From positions 62,001 through 126,000 of the forward strand of contig DASPZU010000025.1 in the NCBI GenBank assembly GCA_035636095.1: 64,000 nt of DNA, given 5' to 3'. Below are positions 49,806-57,449 of the stretch, one piece after another. The notes under the pieces were generated by a model, which saw only the letters and a program-made list of their open reading frames with translations, made no database searches and was not told the origin of the DNA. The translations under genes were made by a program, and so were the position numbers. The number at the start of each line of letters is the position of its first letter. Position 1 is the first letter of the stretch. The DNA is from Gp7-AA10 sp035636095 (GTDB lineage Bacteria > Acidobacteriota > Thermoanaerobaculia > Gp7-AA8).

Positions 49806-50990
49806 ATGATCATTGCGGCGATCGTTATGGCGGCTGCCACAATCAAACCCTCCCAAGACCGTTCGGCATTGATCCGCGGCAACACTACATTCGCCGTCGA
49901 TCTCTACCGGCTGGAAGCGGCGCAGCAGAGCGGCAACATCTTTTTTTCTCCATACAGCATCTCCACTGCCATGGCCATGGTCGATGCCGGCGCGCGCGGC
50001 ATGACGGCGACGGAAATCGAGAAGGCGATGCGGTTCCCGTTTACCGAGAAGCGCCTGGCGGAGGCATGGGCCTCGGTTCTCGACGACGTCAATCAGCACA
50101 AGGGCGGATTCGATCTGCTGACCGCAAACGCGCTCTGGGCCGCGCGCGGCATCGAGTTTCGTTCGTCGTTCCTCGCGACGGCACGGGGAGAATTCGGCGC
50201 ACGAATCGAGGCTCTGGACTTCGCACATGCTTCCGAGGCCGCGCGCGAACGGATCAACAAATGGGTGAGCGACACCACCAGAGACAAGATTCGAGAGCTG
50301 ATCGCGAGGGGCATGCTGACCAAGGACACGCTCCTGGTGCTGACGAATGCGATCTACATGAAAGCGAAGTGGGAAGATCCCTTCCCGAAGTCGGCGACGG
50401 ATGTGAAGGGAAAGTTTCACGCGCCTGGTGGCGACGTGACGGTTCCCATGATGCACACGACCGAGACGTTTTCATTTTTCAAAGGAGAGGGCGTGCGTGT
50501 GCTCGAGCTACCGTACCAGGGGAACGAGCTGTCCATGGTGATCGTGCTCCCGCAATCGACCGCCGGGCTGGCTGTGATCGAGAAGGACCTGACTCCCGAG
50601 AAAATCGAAGCGTGGCAGGCCAAGCTCACGCCGGCGCGCGTATCGGTGTCGTTTCCCCGCTTTACCAGCGAGATGACTCTTGACCTCAACGATACGCTGC
50701 AGGCGATGGGCATCAAGCGGGCGTTCCAGATGACGGGAGGAGCCGATTTCTCGGGGATGTCGGAGAAAGAAAAGATCGCGATCTCGCGCGTCATCCACAA
50801 GGCGCGTGTCGATGTCGATGAGCAGGGGACCGAGGCTGCGGCAGCGACGGCGGTGATCGGCGTTCGCTCGGCCGCGATTCGACCACTGCCGCCGCCGGAA
50901 GTATTTGTCGCGGACCACCCGTTCCTTTTCATCATCCGCCGCAACGGCAGCGGCAGCGTCTTGTTCCTCGGCCGGCTGATGAAGCCTTAG
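49806..50990 (+). CDS. Serpin (serine protease inhibitor family)
   Basis: The 394-residue protein has a short N-terminal hydrophobic signal and the full serpin fold signatures: NIFFSPYSISTAMAMVDAGARGMTATEIEKAM, TANALWAARGIEF, LVLTNAIYMKAKWEDPF, LELPYQGNELSMVIVLP. The breach/hinge ISRVIHKARVDVDEQGTEAAAATAV precedes the end DHPFLFIIRRNGSGSVLFLGRLMKP. The hinge GTEAAAATA is that of an inhibitory serpin. The reactive loop continues IGVRSAAIRPLPPPE, so Arg or the following Ser is the likely P1, suggesting a trypsin-like or subtilisin-like target. The GTG six codons upstream is less likely as start. Confidence 0.93.
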   Translation: MIIAAIVMAAATIKPSQDRSALIRGNTTFAVDLYRLEAAQQSGNIFFSPYSISTAMAMVDAGARGMTATEIEKAMRFPFTEKRLAEAWASVLDDVNQHKGGFDLLTANALWAARGIEFRSSFLATARGEFGARIEALDFAHASEAARERINKWVSDTTRDKIRELIARGMLTKDTLLVLTNAIYMKAKWEDPFPKSATDVKGKFHAPGGDVTVPMMHTTETFSFFKGEGVRVLELPYQGNELSMVIVLPQSTAGLAVIEKDLTPEKIEAWQAKLTPARVSVSFPRFTSEMTLDLNDTLQAMGIKRAFQMTGGADFSGMSEKEKIAISRVIHKARVDVDEQGTEAAAATAVIGVRSAAIRPLPPPEVFVADHPFLFIIRRNGSGSVLFLGRLMKP

Positions 50991-52252
50991 AACGAGCGAG
51001 CAATCTCCAGTGTCGCGTCGACTTCTTCGGGGCTGTTGTAGAGGTGCGTCGACTGCCGGACCATTCCCTCGTCGACGGACCGCACGCGAATCTTGCGGCG
51101 ATTCCACAGCCCGTCCATCAAATCGGGGCCCTTCACGCCATCGAGTCCCCAGGTGACGATGCCGCATGTCATTTCAGGATGGGTGGGCGAGTAAATCTTC
51201 GCGCGATCGATTTTCTTCAAACCGTCGCGGAGCCGATTGGACAGCTCCATCACGCGCTGTTCGATGCGATCGGCGCCGATGTGCTGATGAAAATCGATGG
51301 CGGCATCGAGCCCGACCAGGAGCGAGAGATTGCCGGTGCCGTACTGCATCAGCCGGAAGACGCCGTCGTTGGGTTCGTAATCGTTCCAGCTTGCACTCGC
51401 CAGCGTCGGCCACAATTCCTTCTGGCGATCGGAGCGGACAAAGAGCAATCCGTTTCCAGGCGGGGCCAGAAGCCACTTGTGCGGGCTGGTGGTGTACGCG
51501 TCGCATCCGATCGCCTTCACGTCGATGCGCTTCTGACCGATGACCTGTGCGCCATCGACCAGAAAGAAGATGTTCTTGTCACGCGCCAGTTGTGCGATGC
51601 GGGCCACCGGCATCACGATGCCGAGCTTCGAGGTGATCTGCGGCACGTCGATCGCGCGCGTGCGCGGCGTGATGGCATCGGCGAACACGCGCACGACCGA
51701 GTCGGGGTCCGGCGGTGGGGTTCCGATCGGCAGCTTGCGAAGGACGATCCCTTGTCGTTTTTCGCGAAGCTCCCACGGTCCGCGATTGCCGACGTGTTCC
51801 TGATCGGTCATCAGCACTTCGTCGCCGGGCTGCAGATTGAGTCCATTTGCGACGAAGTTCGTTCCCATGGTCGCATTCTGCGTCAGCGCGATCTCGGGGC
51901 CGGTGGCGTTGAACAGCGTCGCGATCTTCGCGCGCAACTCTTCCTGCTTGCGATATCCCGAGAAGTATTCAGGGTGCTCGGGACGGTAGTCGTAGTGCGC
52001 GATCGTCTTTTCGATCTCGCGCATGTGCGCCGAGAGGATCTCCATCACCGGCCGCGGAACCGCCCCCAGCGTGCCGGTGTTGAAGTAGGCCTCATCTCTG
52101 GGAATGTCGAATTGACCGCGCACCCAGCGCCAGAAATGCGGATCCGTCGCGGCGGGCCACGCCATGGCGTGAGTTGGAGAAGGCGCGATGTCCTTCGTGA
52201 ACGGCCAGAGGCCGATGGCCGCCATGGAGCGGATAAAGTCTCGACGCAACAT
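50987..52252 (-). CDS. Tat-exported class V aminotransferase (isopenicillin-N-epimerase-like)
   Basis: The 421-residue PLP enzyme has a twin-arginine signal (RRDFIRSMAAIGLW), YFNTGTLGAVP, NATMGTNFVANGL, EVLMTDQEH, FFLVDGAQVIG with Asp233, and SPHKWLLAPPGNGLLF with the PLP-binding Lys259. The C-terminus matches cysteine-desulfurase/isopenicillin-N-epimerase relatives. The reaction is unknown. The start codon lies four bases from the edge of a MITE-like element, and no ribosome-binding site precedes it, so the native 5' leader may have been replaced. The stop overlaps the serpin stop. Confidence 0.88.
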   Translation of the reverse strand: MLRRDFIRSMAAIGLWPFTKDIAPSPTHAMAWPAATDPHFWRWVRGQFDIPRDEAYFNTGTLGAVPRPVMEILSAHMREIEKTIAHYDYRPEHPEYFSGYRKQEELRAKIATLFNATGPEIALTQNATMGTNFVANGLNLQPGDEVLMTDQEHVGNRGPWELREKRQGIVLRKLPIGTPPPDPDSVVRVFADAITPRTRAIDVPQITSKLGIVMPVARIAQLARDKNIFFLVDGAQVIGQKRIDVKAIGCDAYTTSPHKWLLAPPGNGLLFVRSDRQKELWPTLASASWNDYEPNDGVFRLMQYGTGNLSLLVGLDAAIDFHQHIGADRIEQRVMELSNRLRDGLKKIDRAKIYSPTHPEMTCGIVTWGLDGVKGPDLMDGLWNRRKIRVRSVDEGMVRQSTHLYNSPEEVDATLEIARSF

Positions 52253-52256
52253 ATTC

Positions 52257-52451
52257 GGGGTCAGGTCTTTGCTTCTCGATAGCGTCTACACTGTATAGAA
52301 AATCTCGTTAGCCATATTGTATGAACAGTTTACGCGCCTTCTGCGCAAGTACGAGTTTCTTGATGCCGTCGACGCTACTCCTTGCTTTACGGGCGGTTAC
52401 CCTTGGCTTCTACATATCGTAGACGAAAGCGAGAATCAAAGACCTGACCCC
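52257..52451. mobile_element. 195-bp MITE-like element with 22-bp terminal inverted repeats
   Basis: The ends are 22-base inverted repeats (52257-52278 and 52430-52451) that match at 21 positions and begin GGGGTCAGGTCTTTG. The interior is visibly richer in A/T than the flanks and contains no complete gene. Ends of this kind resemble the palindromic units mobilised by REP-associated tyrosine transposases (IS200/IS605-like). No target-site duplication is obvious. It lies between the starts of two divergent genes and appears to have removed or replaced both leaders. Confidence 0.7.
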
Positions 52452-52512
52452 ACTCAGTCGCAACCAAATCCGGGGGTTCTGGGCGGCGTGGGGTGGGTGG
52501 ACGCTGGACGGG

Positions 52513-53700
52513 ATGGATTCGTTCATCTACGCCCTGGTACTCGTGCCCGCGATCACGGAGCTGCTGCCGCGATCGGGGATCGCAGCCGACCTGGCGCACG
52601 TGGGCTACTACGGCAGCATGCTGTTCGCGTTTTTCCTCGTCGGTTGGGGACTCTCGATGGTGTGGGGACCGGTGGCGGATCGCTTTGGCCGAGTCCGCAC
52701 GCTGATGCTCACCATCCTCTGCTATTCGCTCTTCACCTTCCTCGGCGCCATCGTCACCAACGTCTGGCAGCTCGCGGTCTTTCGCTTGCTGGCCGGAATC
52801 GGCATCGGCGGCGAGTGGTCGACGGGCGGAACGTTCGTGGCCGAGGAGTGGCCGGAGGAGCGGAGGAGGATGGGGGCTGGCCTGATGCACACCGGCTACT
52901 ATTTCGGATTTTTTCTGGCCGCCATCGCAAATTACTTCGTCGGCGCAGTGTACGGATGGCGCGCGATGTTTCTGGTGGGCGGGCTTCCGGCGCTGCTGGT
53001 CGGATTCATTCGATACGGCGTGCGCGAGTCGTCACGGTGGGAGCAGCGCCGCCGGCCGGCGATGCGCGAATCATTCGCGGCGCTTTTCTCATCGAGCTAC
53101 GCCCGACGCACGGTCCTCAATTCGATCTACCTGCTCGTCTCGATCATCGGCCTGTGGGCGGGATCGGTGTACGTGCCGGCGTCGATCACGCAGATCGCGA
53201 CTCGCGAAGGTTACGCCCGCGCCGATGCGGTACGCCTCGCATCGTACGGCACGATGCTTCTGTCGGCCGGCACGATTCTCGGCTGCATTCTTCTGCCCTT
53301 GATCGCTGAAAAGCTCGGACGCCGCGTCACGCTCGGACTCTATTTCGCGTTGATGTTTCTCGCGATCGCGATCGGATTTGGATACGTCTTCTATCTGCCC
53401 AACGCGCTGCACGATTTCTTCATCGTCCTCTTCTTCCTGGGATTCGGCGGCGCCAACTTTGCGATGTACACGCTGTGGCTGCCGGAGCAGTACTCGACCG
53501 AGTGTCGCGCCAGCGCGTTCGCGTTTGCGACGTCGATCGGGCGATTCGCGGGCGCCGGGATCACGTTTCTGGTCGGTGCCGGCGTCGCGCACTATCACAC
53601 CATCGGCAAGCCGGTGGCGCTTACCGCGATCGCATTCTTGGTCGGGATGCTGCTGTTGCCGTTCGGCGAGGAGACGAAGGGGAAGCCCCTGCCCGCGTGA
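52513..53700 (+). CDS. Major facilitator superfamily transporter
   Basis: The frame encodes a 12-helix MFS transporter with GPVADRFGRVRTLMLTI (loop 2-3 motif), GIGIGGEWSTGGTFVAEEWPEERR, a central loop and LIAEKLGRRVTLGLYF. The best match in style is the metabolite:proton symporter group (sugar-acid or aromatic-acid carriers). Upstream of this ATG the frame stays open to a TAG near 52418 and encodes FWAAWGGWTLDG, which looks like the true N-terminus. That stretch has no ATG, GTG or TTG; the only near-start codon is CTG at 52444, inside the MITE end. Either an unusual start is used or the protein begins here, shortened. The 3' end overlaps the HxlR gene by 80 bases. Confidence 0.85.
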   Translation: MDSFIYALVLVPAITELLPRSGIAADLAHVGYYGSMLFAFFLVGWGLSMVWGPVADRFGRVRTLMLTILCYSLFTFLGAIVTNVWQLAVFRLLAGIGIGGEWSTGGTFVAEEWPEERRRMGAGLMHTGYYFGFFLAAIANYFVGAVYGWRAMFLVGGLPALLVGFIRYGVRESSRWEQRRRPAMRESFAALFSSSYARRTVLNSIYLLVSIIGLWAGSVYVPASITQIATREGYARADAVRLASYGTMLLSAGTILGCILLPLIAEKLGRRVTLGLYFALMFLAIAIGFGYVFYLPNALHDFFIVLFFLGFGGANFAMYTLWLPEQYSTECRASAFAFATSIGRFAGAGITFLVGAGVAHYHTIGKPVALTAIAFLVGMLLLPFGEETKGKPLPA

Positions 53701-54019
53701 CCTCGTTCTCCATCCACTTATGCGCCCAATCGCCAACCGCGTTGAGCGCTGTCGCGAGCGCGCGTCCCTTTTTCGTGATGGCGTACTCGACGCGGACGGG
53801 CGTCTCGGGAACAACGGTGCGCTCGATGATCCCCTCTTTTTCGAGCTCCTGCAGCCGCTCGCTCAGCATGCGATCGGTGATGCCGGGGATGGCATCGCGC
53901 AACGTCGAGTATCGGCATCGCGAGCGCAGGAGCAGAAACACGATCGCGCCGGTCCACCGCCGCCCGATGAGCTCGATGGCCCGGTGGAAGGTTTCGCAGA
54001 GGACCGGACTCGTATCCAT
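53621..54019 (-). CDS. HxlR-family transcriptional regulator
   Basis: The 132-residue winged-helix regulator has the HxlR pattern: CETFHRAIELIGRRWTGAIVFLLLRSRCRYSTLRDAI, then GITDRMLSERLQELEKEGIIERTV (recognition helix and wing) and RVEYAITKKGRAL. The tail after residue 113 is Arg/Ser-rich and family-atypical; it lies entirely within the overlap with the convergent MFS gene. HxlR members often sense thiol or quinone stress. It is divergent from a DoxX gene, its probable target. Confidence 0.87.
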   Translation of the reverse strand: MDTSPVLCETFHRAIELIGRRWTGAIVFLLLRSRCRYSTLRDAIPGITDRMLSERLQELEKEGIIERTVVPETPVRVEYAITKKGRALATALNAVGDWAHKWMENEVTRAGASPSSPRRTATAASRPRMRSR

Positions 54020-54070
54020 CTGCAGATAAGAATACAGTTATCGGCACGGGAATTCCTATCAACATCTTTT

Positions 54071-54102
54071 TGTATAGTCACATACGAAAGGATAGTCATA
54101 TA
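54071..54102 (+). promoter_or_regulatory. Direct repeats in the HxlR/DoxX divergent promoter
   Basis: ATAGTCACATA (54074-54084) and ATAGTCATATA (54092-54102) are near-identical direct repeats 18 bases apart in the A/T-rich 82-base gap. The second ends at the DoxX ATG. They may be half-sites for the divergently encoded HxlR regulator or -10-like elements. Confidence 0.45.
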
Positions 54103-54599
54103 TGAATGAAGGACTGTTATTGGCGCGATTGGTTTTCGGGCTCGTCATGGCTGCCCACGGCGCGCAGAAGCTCTTTGGATGGTTCGGCGGATACGGCATC
54201 GCCGGCACGGGCGGCTTCTTCGAATCCCTAGGCTTCCGTCCCGGACGGCTCTTCGCCGCGCTGGCAGGCCTCGGCGAGTTCGGCGGAGGCTTGCTCCTGG
54301 CCCTCGGCTTTCTCGGTCCCATCGGGCCGGCGCTGGTGCTCTCGGTGATGATCGTCGCTGCCGTCACTGTGCATTGGGGCAAAGGCTTGTTCTCGACCAC
54401 CAATGGCATCGAGGTTCCGCTGCTGTACGCAGCAGCCGCAGTCGCGCTCGCCTTGACCGGCCCGGGCCGCTATTCGATCGACGCAGTTGTGGGACTGACG
54501 TCGACTCCGGCTTTGGCGTGGACCGCGATCGCGATCGGCATTGTTGGGGCTGTCACGAATCTGGCGTTGCGCCGCAACCCCGCGCCCGCGACGGCGTAA
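54102..54599 (+). CDS. DoxX-family membrane protein
   Basis: The 165-residue protein has four to five membrane helices and the DoxX signature: LLARLVFGLVMAAHGAQKLFGWFGG, then GGFFESLGFRPGRLFAALAGLGEFGGGLLLALGFLGPIGPALV and a C-terminal helix pair. GAAAGGAT precedes the ATG. DoxX proteins are linked to oxidative and thiol stress or to quinone and terminal-oxidase function, without a clear reaction. The divergent HxlR regulator supports control by redox-active compounds. Confidence 0.87.
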   Translation: MNEGLLLARLVFGLVMAAHGAQKLFGWFGGYGIAGTGGFFESLGFRPGRLFAALAGLGEFGGGLLLALGFLGPIGPALVLSVMIVAAVTVHWGKGLFSTTNGIEVPLLYAAAAVALALTGPGRYSIDAVVGLTSTPALAWTAIAIGIVGAVTNLALRRNPAPATA

Positions 54600-54608
54600 G
54601 AATGACGC

Positions 54609-55868
54609 ATGCATGCGCTGCTCCTGGCGTCGCTGGCGATTACACACGTCGCCGTCATTAACCCAGGGGAGGCGACGCCGCGCCGCGATGTGACGGTGGT
54701 CGTTCGCGACGGCCGCATCGCGGAGGTCGGAAACGCTGTGCCCGCCGACGCTGAAGTTGTCGACGGGCGCGGCAAGTTTTTGATTCCGGGCTTGTGGGAC
54801 ATGCACGTCCATCTGAGCTGGACGACCTGGAGCGCGTTGCCACTGCTGGTCGCGAATGGGGTTACGACTGTTCGCGACATGGGCTCGGCGCTTTCGGAAA
54901 TCGACGACTGGCGTGCACGAATCGCGGCCGGAGCTCTGGTCGGACCTCGAATCCTGCGCGTCGGTCCCATTCTGAACGGCAAGAGCTTCAACAAATATCA
55001 GATGGTTCCCGGCAATCCCGACGCGACTCGCGGTGCCGCTCGCACGCTCAAGTTCATCGGCGCCGACTTCATCAAAATCCATCGACGCTTTCCTCGCGAT
55101 TCTTACTTCGCACTTCTCGACGAAGCGAAGCAACTCGGAATTGACGTCGTCGGCCACATTCCGATGACCGTCACTCCGGAAGAGGCGTCGGACGCCGGAC
55201 AAGTGACGATTGAACACACCGAGACGTTGTTCGAAGGCACATTCTCGGCTGCGTTGAAGGGCAAGCTTTCCGATGCCATCCGCCAGTTTCGCGAGAGCGA
55301 TGCCGACAAGCTCTTCGCGCGGTTCGTGAAGAATCACACCGTCGTCGATCCAACGATCGGCGCGTGGAATGTGGTCGTTGATCCGGGTGCGAAGAACGAT
55401 CCGCGCCTGCGCTACGTCGCCGCCTCGATCAAAAAAGCTCCACTGCCTTCGTTATCGGCCGAGGAGCTGGCGGAGATGCGGGAATTGGTGCCGGAGTATC
55501 GCGAGGTGGTCAGGCAGATGCATCGCAACGGCGTGACGCTGGTCGCGGGCACCGACATCGCCGCGACGAGGATCCCGGGATTCACGTTGCACGACGAACT
55601 CGCGAGTCTCGTCGAGTGCGGCCTGACGCCGCTGGAGGCGCTACGGGCCGCGACCGTGACACCCGCGATCGTCACGCACCGCGAAAAAGACCTCGGCACC
55701 ATCGAGTCCGGGAAGATCGCCGATCTGGTTCTTCTCGATGCCAATCCGCTCGAAGACATTCGCAACAGCGAGCGGATCGCTGCGGTGATCGTCGGCGGAC
55801 GCCTCTTTCGCCGCGCCGATCTCGATGCGCTGTTGCGCCAGTCGGAAGAGTTGGCGGCGAAAAACTAG
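54609..55868 (+). CDS. Imidazolonepropionase-like amidohydrolase
   Basis: The 419-residue metal-dependent hydrolase has a short hydrophobic N-terminus (possible signal) and LIPGLWDMHVHLSW with the metal His pair near 65-67. FIGADFIKIHRRFP holds the carboxylated-Lys region, VVGHIPM and IEHTETLF supply His ligands, and LVAGTDIAAT the catalytic Asp. The C-terminal DLGTIESGKIADLVLLDANPLEDI closes the composite barrel. It belongs to the prolidase/imidazolonepropionase-like group; the substrate is unknown. It starts nine bases after DoxX, so the two are probably co-transcribed, and its stop shares CTAG with the convergent DUF899 gene. Confidence 0.85.
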   Translation: MHALLLASLAITHVAVINPGEATPRRDVTVVVRDGRIAEVGNAVPADAEVVDGRGKFLIPGLWDMHVHLSWTTWSALPLLVANGVTTVRDMGSALSEIDDWRARIAAGALVGPRILRVGPILNGKSFNKYQMVPGNPDATRGAARTLKFIGADFIKIHRRFPRDSYFALLDEAKQLGIDVVGHIPMTVTPEEASDAGQVTIEHTETLFEGTFSAALKGKLSDAIRQFRESDADKLFARFVKNHTVVDPTIGAWNVVVDPGAKNDPRLRYVAASIKKAPLPSLSAEELAEMRELVPEYREVVRQMHRNGVTLVAGTDIAATRIPGFTLHDELASLVECGLTPLEALRAATVTPAIVTHREKDLGTIESGKIADLVLLDANPLEDIRNSERIAAVIVGGRLFRRADLDALLRQSEELAAKN

Positions 55869-56575
55869 CGATCGTACTCGTCGTGACGCCGCACCCAGTA
55901 CGGGCCGCGGCCGTCTTCGTCGCGGCCCTTCGGCGTCAGATCGAGAAGCTGGTAGTCATCCATGAAGGTCTCGATGCCGCGCGCGTACGCCGAGTAGGTG
56001 TGAAAGACGTCGTTGCCTTTCTTGAAGAAGACGCTGACGCCTTCGCGCTGCTCCACACCGGGATCCTGAGTCGTGTAGTTGTAGAAGGCTTTCTTCTTTT
56101 TCAGCTCCTCCGGTGTGAACGAGACGTGGTAGTCGTAGTTGAAATCAGCTTCCGACGACGACAGCCATTTGAAGTTCCAGCCCATCCGCTGCTGGTACGC
56201 TTTGAGCTTCGGGTAGGGCGCTTGCGAAACAGCGACCATGGTGACGTCGCGGTGGTTCAGATGAATGATGATGCCGGCGAAACTGTCGGCCACGTGCGAG
56301 CAATGCGGTCAACCGGCCTCCCAGCTCGGATCGAACATGAAGTGGTAGACCATCAGCTGACTGCGATTCTCGAAGAGGTCGGCCAGCGTCTCCTTTCCTT
56401 TCGGTCCGACGAAAACGTACTTCTTCTCGACTTTTTCCCACGGCAGCTCGCGTCGCTGTCGAGCGAGATCATCCTTGAGTTTTGTGAATTCTTTTTCCTT
56501 CTTCAGCAGCGCCACGCTGGCTTTGAGCCATTTGTCGTTGGAACGACGGGATGTTCCGCCATAGGGCGGCATCAT
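55865..56575 (-). CDS. DUF899 thioredoxin-like protein, candidate selenoprotein (in-frame TGA at residue 89)
   Basis: The frame gives 236 residues if one TGA (56309-56311) is read through. Before it lies WLKASVALLKKEKEFTKLKDDLARQRRELPW and MVYHFMFDPSWEAG. After it come PHCSHVADSFAGIIIHLNHRD, FKWLSSSEADFNYDYHVSF and GVSVFFKKGNDVFHTYSAYARGIE, all typical DUF899. The family has CxxC after WEAG/WEEG; here it would be Sec-Pro-His-Cys. A hairpin just after the TGA fits a bacterial SECIS. A TGC/TGT-to-TGA mutation making a pseudogene is the alternative, but no other lesion is present. The ATGATG start overlaps the arsI stop, placing it in the ars operon. Confidence 0.7.
56273..56290 (-). promoter_or_regulatory. 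Candidate bacterial SECIS hairpin downstream of the in-frame TGA
   Basis: On the coding strand, starting 19 bases after the TGA, GCCG pairs with CGGC. An A/C mismatch and a C-G pair lie inside, closing a six-base loop AGTTTC with G at position 2 followed by U. Apical-loop distance (about 25 bases) and the early G agree with the general bacterial SECIS model. The stem is short, so support is moderate. Confidence 0.4.
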
Positions 56576-56988
56576 ATCGCCGGCGCGCAGCAGGTTGCCG
56601 AGCAGGCTTCCTGCTGCGGCAGGTTGTCCTGCAACACCACGAACGCTTCCCATTCGTTGCCATCCGGATCGGCCACCCACGTCTTGTTCTGATTGGCGTA
56701 GCAGCAGTTGGTGTCCATCTCGTCGCGCGTGATCAGGCCGGCATCTGCCCACCTCTTTCGGAATGCGAGCACGTCGTCGGTCGAAGAAACCTGGAATCCG
56801 AGATGCGAGAGGGCGCCCGGACCGGGGAGGGTGGGGACCTCGTTCAGCGCGAGGTTCAAGTTGTCGACATCAAACTTCGCGTAGCCTGTGCGGATCTTGG
56901 ATGGTTCGATGCCGAGCATGCGGCGGTAAAACGCGATGCTGCGGTCGATGTTGCGGATATTGATCGAGACGTGGGGCTTGAGTACCAT
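56572..56988 (-). CDS. arsI: ArsI-type C-As lyase (VOC/CadI family)
   Basis: The 138-residue vicinal-oxygen-chelate protein carries the features of ArsI organoarsenical lyases: metal ligands His6, His62 and Glu114, and the thiol pair Cys95-Cys96 in MDTNCCYANQNKTWVADPDGNEWE. It also has a C-terminal Cys pair. ArsI cleaves the carbon-arsenic bond of trivalent methyl- and aryl-arsenicals to release arsenite. AGGAGG precedes the ATG, and the promoter is shared with the divergent arsR. The stop overlaps the start of the DUF899 gene, suggesting joint use in arsenic detoxification. CadI-like or other thiol-VOC roles remain possible. Confidence 0.85.
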   Translation of the reverse strand: MVLKPHVSINIRNIDRSIAFYRRMLGIEPSKIRTGYAKFDVDNLNLALNEVPTLPGPGALSHLGFQVSSTDDVLAFRKRWADAGLITRDEMDTNCCYANQNKTWVADPDGNEWEAFVVLQDNLPQQEACSATCCAPAI

Positions 56989-57008
56989 GAGGCCTCCTCA
57001 TATTTGCG

Positions 57009-57043
57009 TTGACAAATATGAATCTGTGAATCATATTTGTCAA
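57009..57043. promoter_or_regulatory. ArsR operator/promoter between arsI and arsR
   Basis: TTGACAAATATGA (57009-57021) and TCATATTTGTCAA (57031-57043) form a perfect 13-base inverted repeat with a 9-base spacer. Each arm lies within a further ATATTTG/CAAATAT symmetry. TTGACA and its mirror could serve as -35 elements for both directions. Its site between the divergent arsR and arsI starts makes it the probable ArsR binding site. Confidence 0.75.
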
Positions 57044-57050
57044 GACGCAT

Positions 57051-57449
57051 ATGAAAGATACCGCGCACGAGCTCCAGACCCTGTTCCAGGCGCTCGGCGA
57101 TGCCACGCGATTGCGTCTTCTGAACCTGATGGAGGCGGGCGAAGTGTGCGTCTGTTTTTTCATCGAGGTCCTCGGCGAGCCGCAACCGAAGATTTCGCGT
57201 CATCTGGCCTTTCTCCGCAAGGCCGGACTGGTGCGCGTGCGCCGCGATGGGAAGTGGATGCACTACTCCATCGGGCAGCCGAAAGATGAGACGGCGAAAA
57301 GGGTTTTCGCAAATGCGCTCGCCGTTCTGGCGCGCGATCCGGAGATGCAGCGAGAACGCGCGGCGCTCGCCAAAGCGTGCTGCTCGCCGCGCGTTCCCGA
57401 GCTCCTCAAGCGAGCGCCGAAGCCTCAGGCCTTTGCCCGGAATTTGTAA
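57051..57449 (+). CDS. arsR: ArsR-family arsenic-responsive repressor
   Basis: The 132-residue winged-helix repressor has LFQALGDATRLRLLNLMEAGEVCVCFFIEVLGEPQPKISRHLAFLRKAGLVRVRRDGKWMHY. The metal-binding Cys33-x-Cys35 (VCVCFF) lies at the start of the alpha3 helix as in E. coli-type ArsR, and a further Cys pair (ACCSP) lies near the C-terminus that could complete a three-thiol arsenite site. It should repress arsI and itself from the shared palindrome. The last 25 bases overlap the convergent reductase-like gene. Confidence 0.9.
   Translation: MKDTAHELQTLFQALGDATRLRLLNLMEAGEVCVCFFIEVLGEPQPKISRHLAFLRKAGLVRVRRDGKWMHYSIGQPKDETAKRVFANALAVLARDPEMQRERAALAKACCSPRVPELLKRAPKPQAFARNL

Noticed and set aside
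52317..53309. A 330-codon plus-strand frame across the MITE-like element and the MFS gene
   Set aside because: It is a frame-shifted reading of the MFS gene with Arg-rich composition; the MFS frame carries all membrane helices.
56309..56752. A 147-codon frame starting inside arsI and ending at the TGA
   Set aside because: Its first 59 codons are an out-of-frame reading of arsI; only the part from the ATGATG at 56575 is DUF899-like, and it continues after the TGA.
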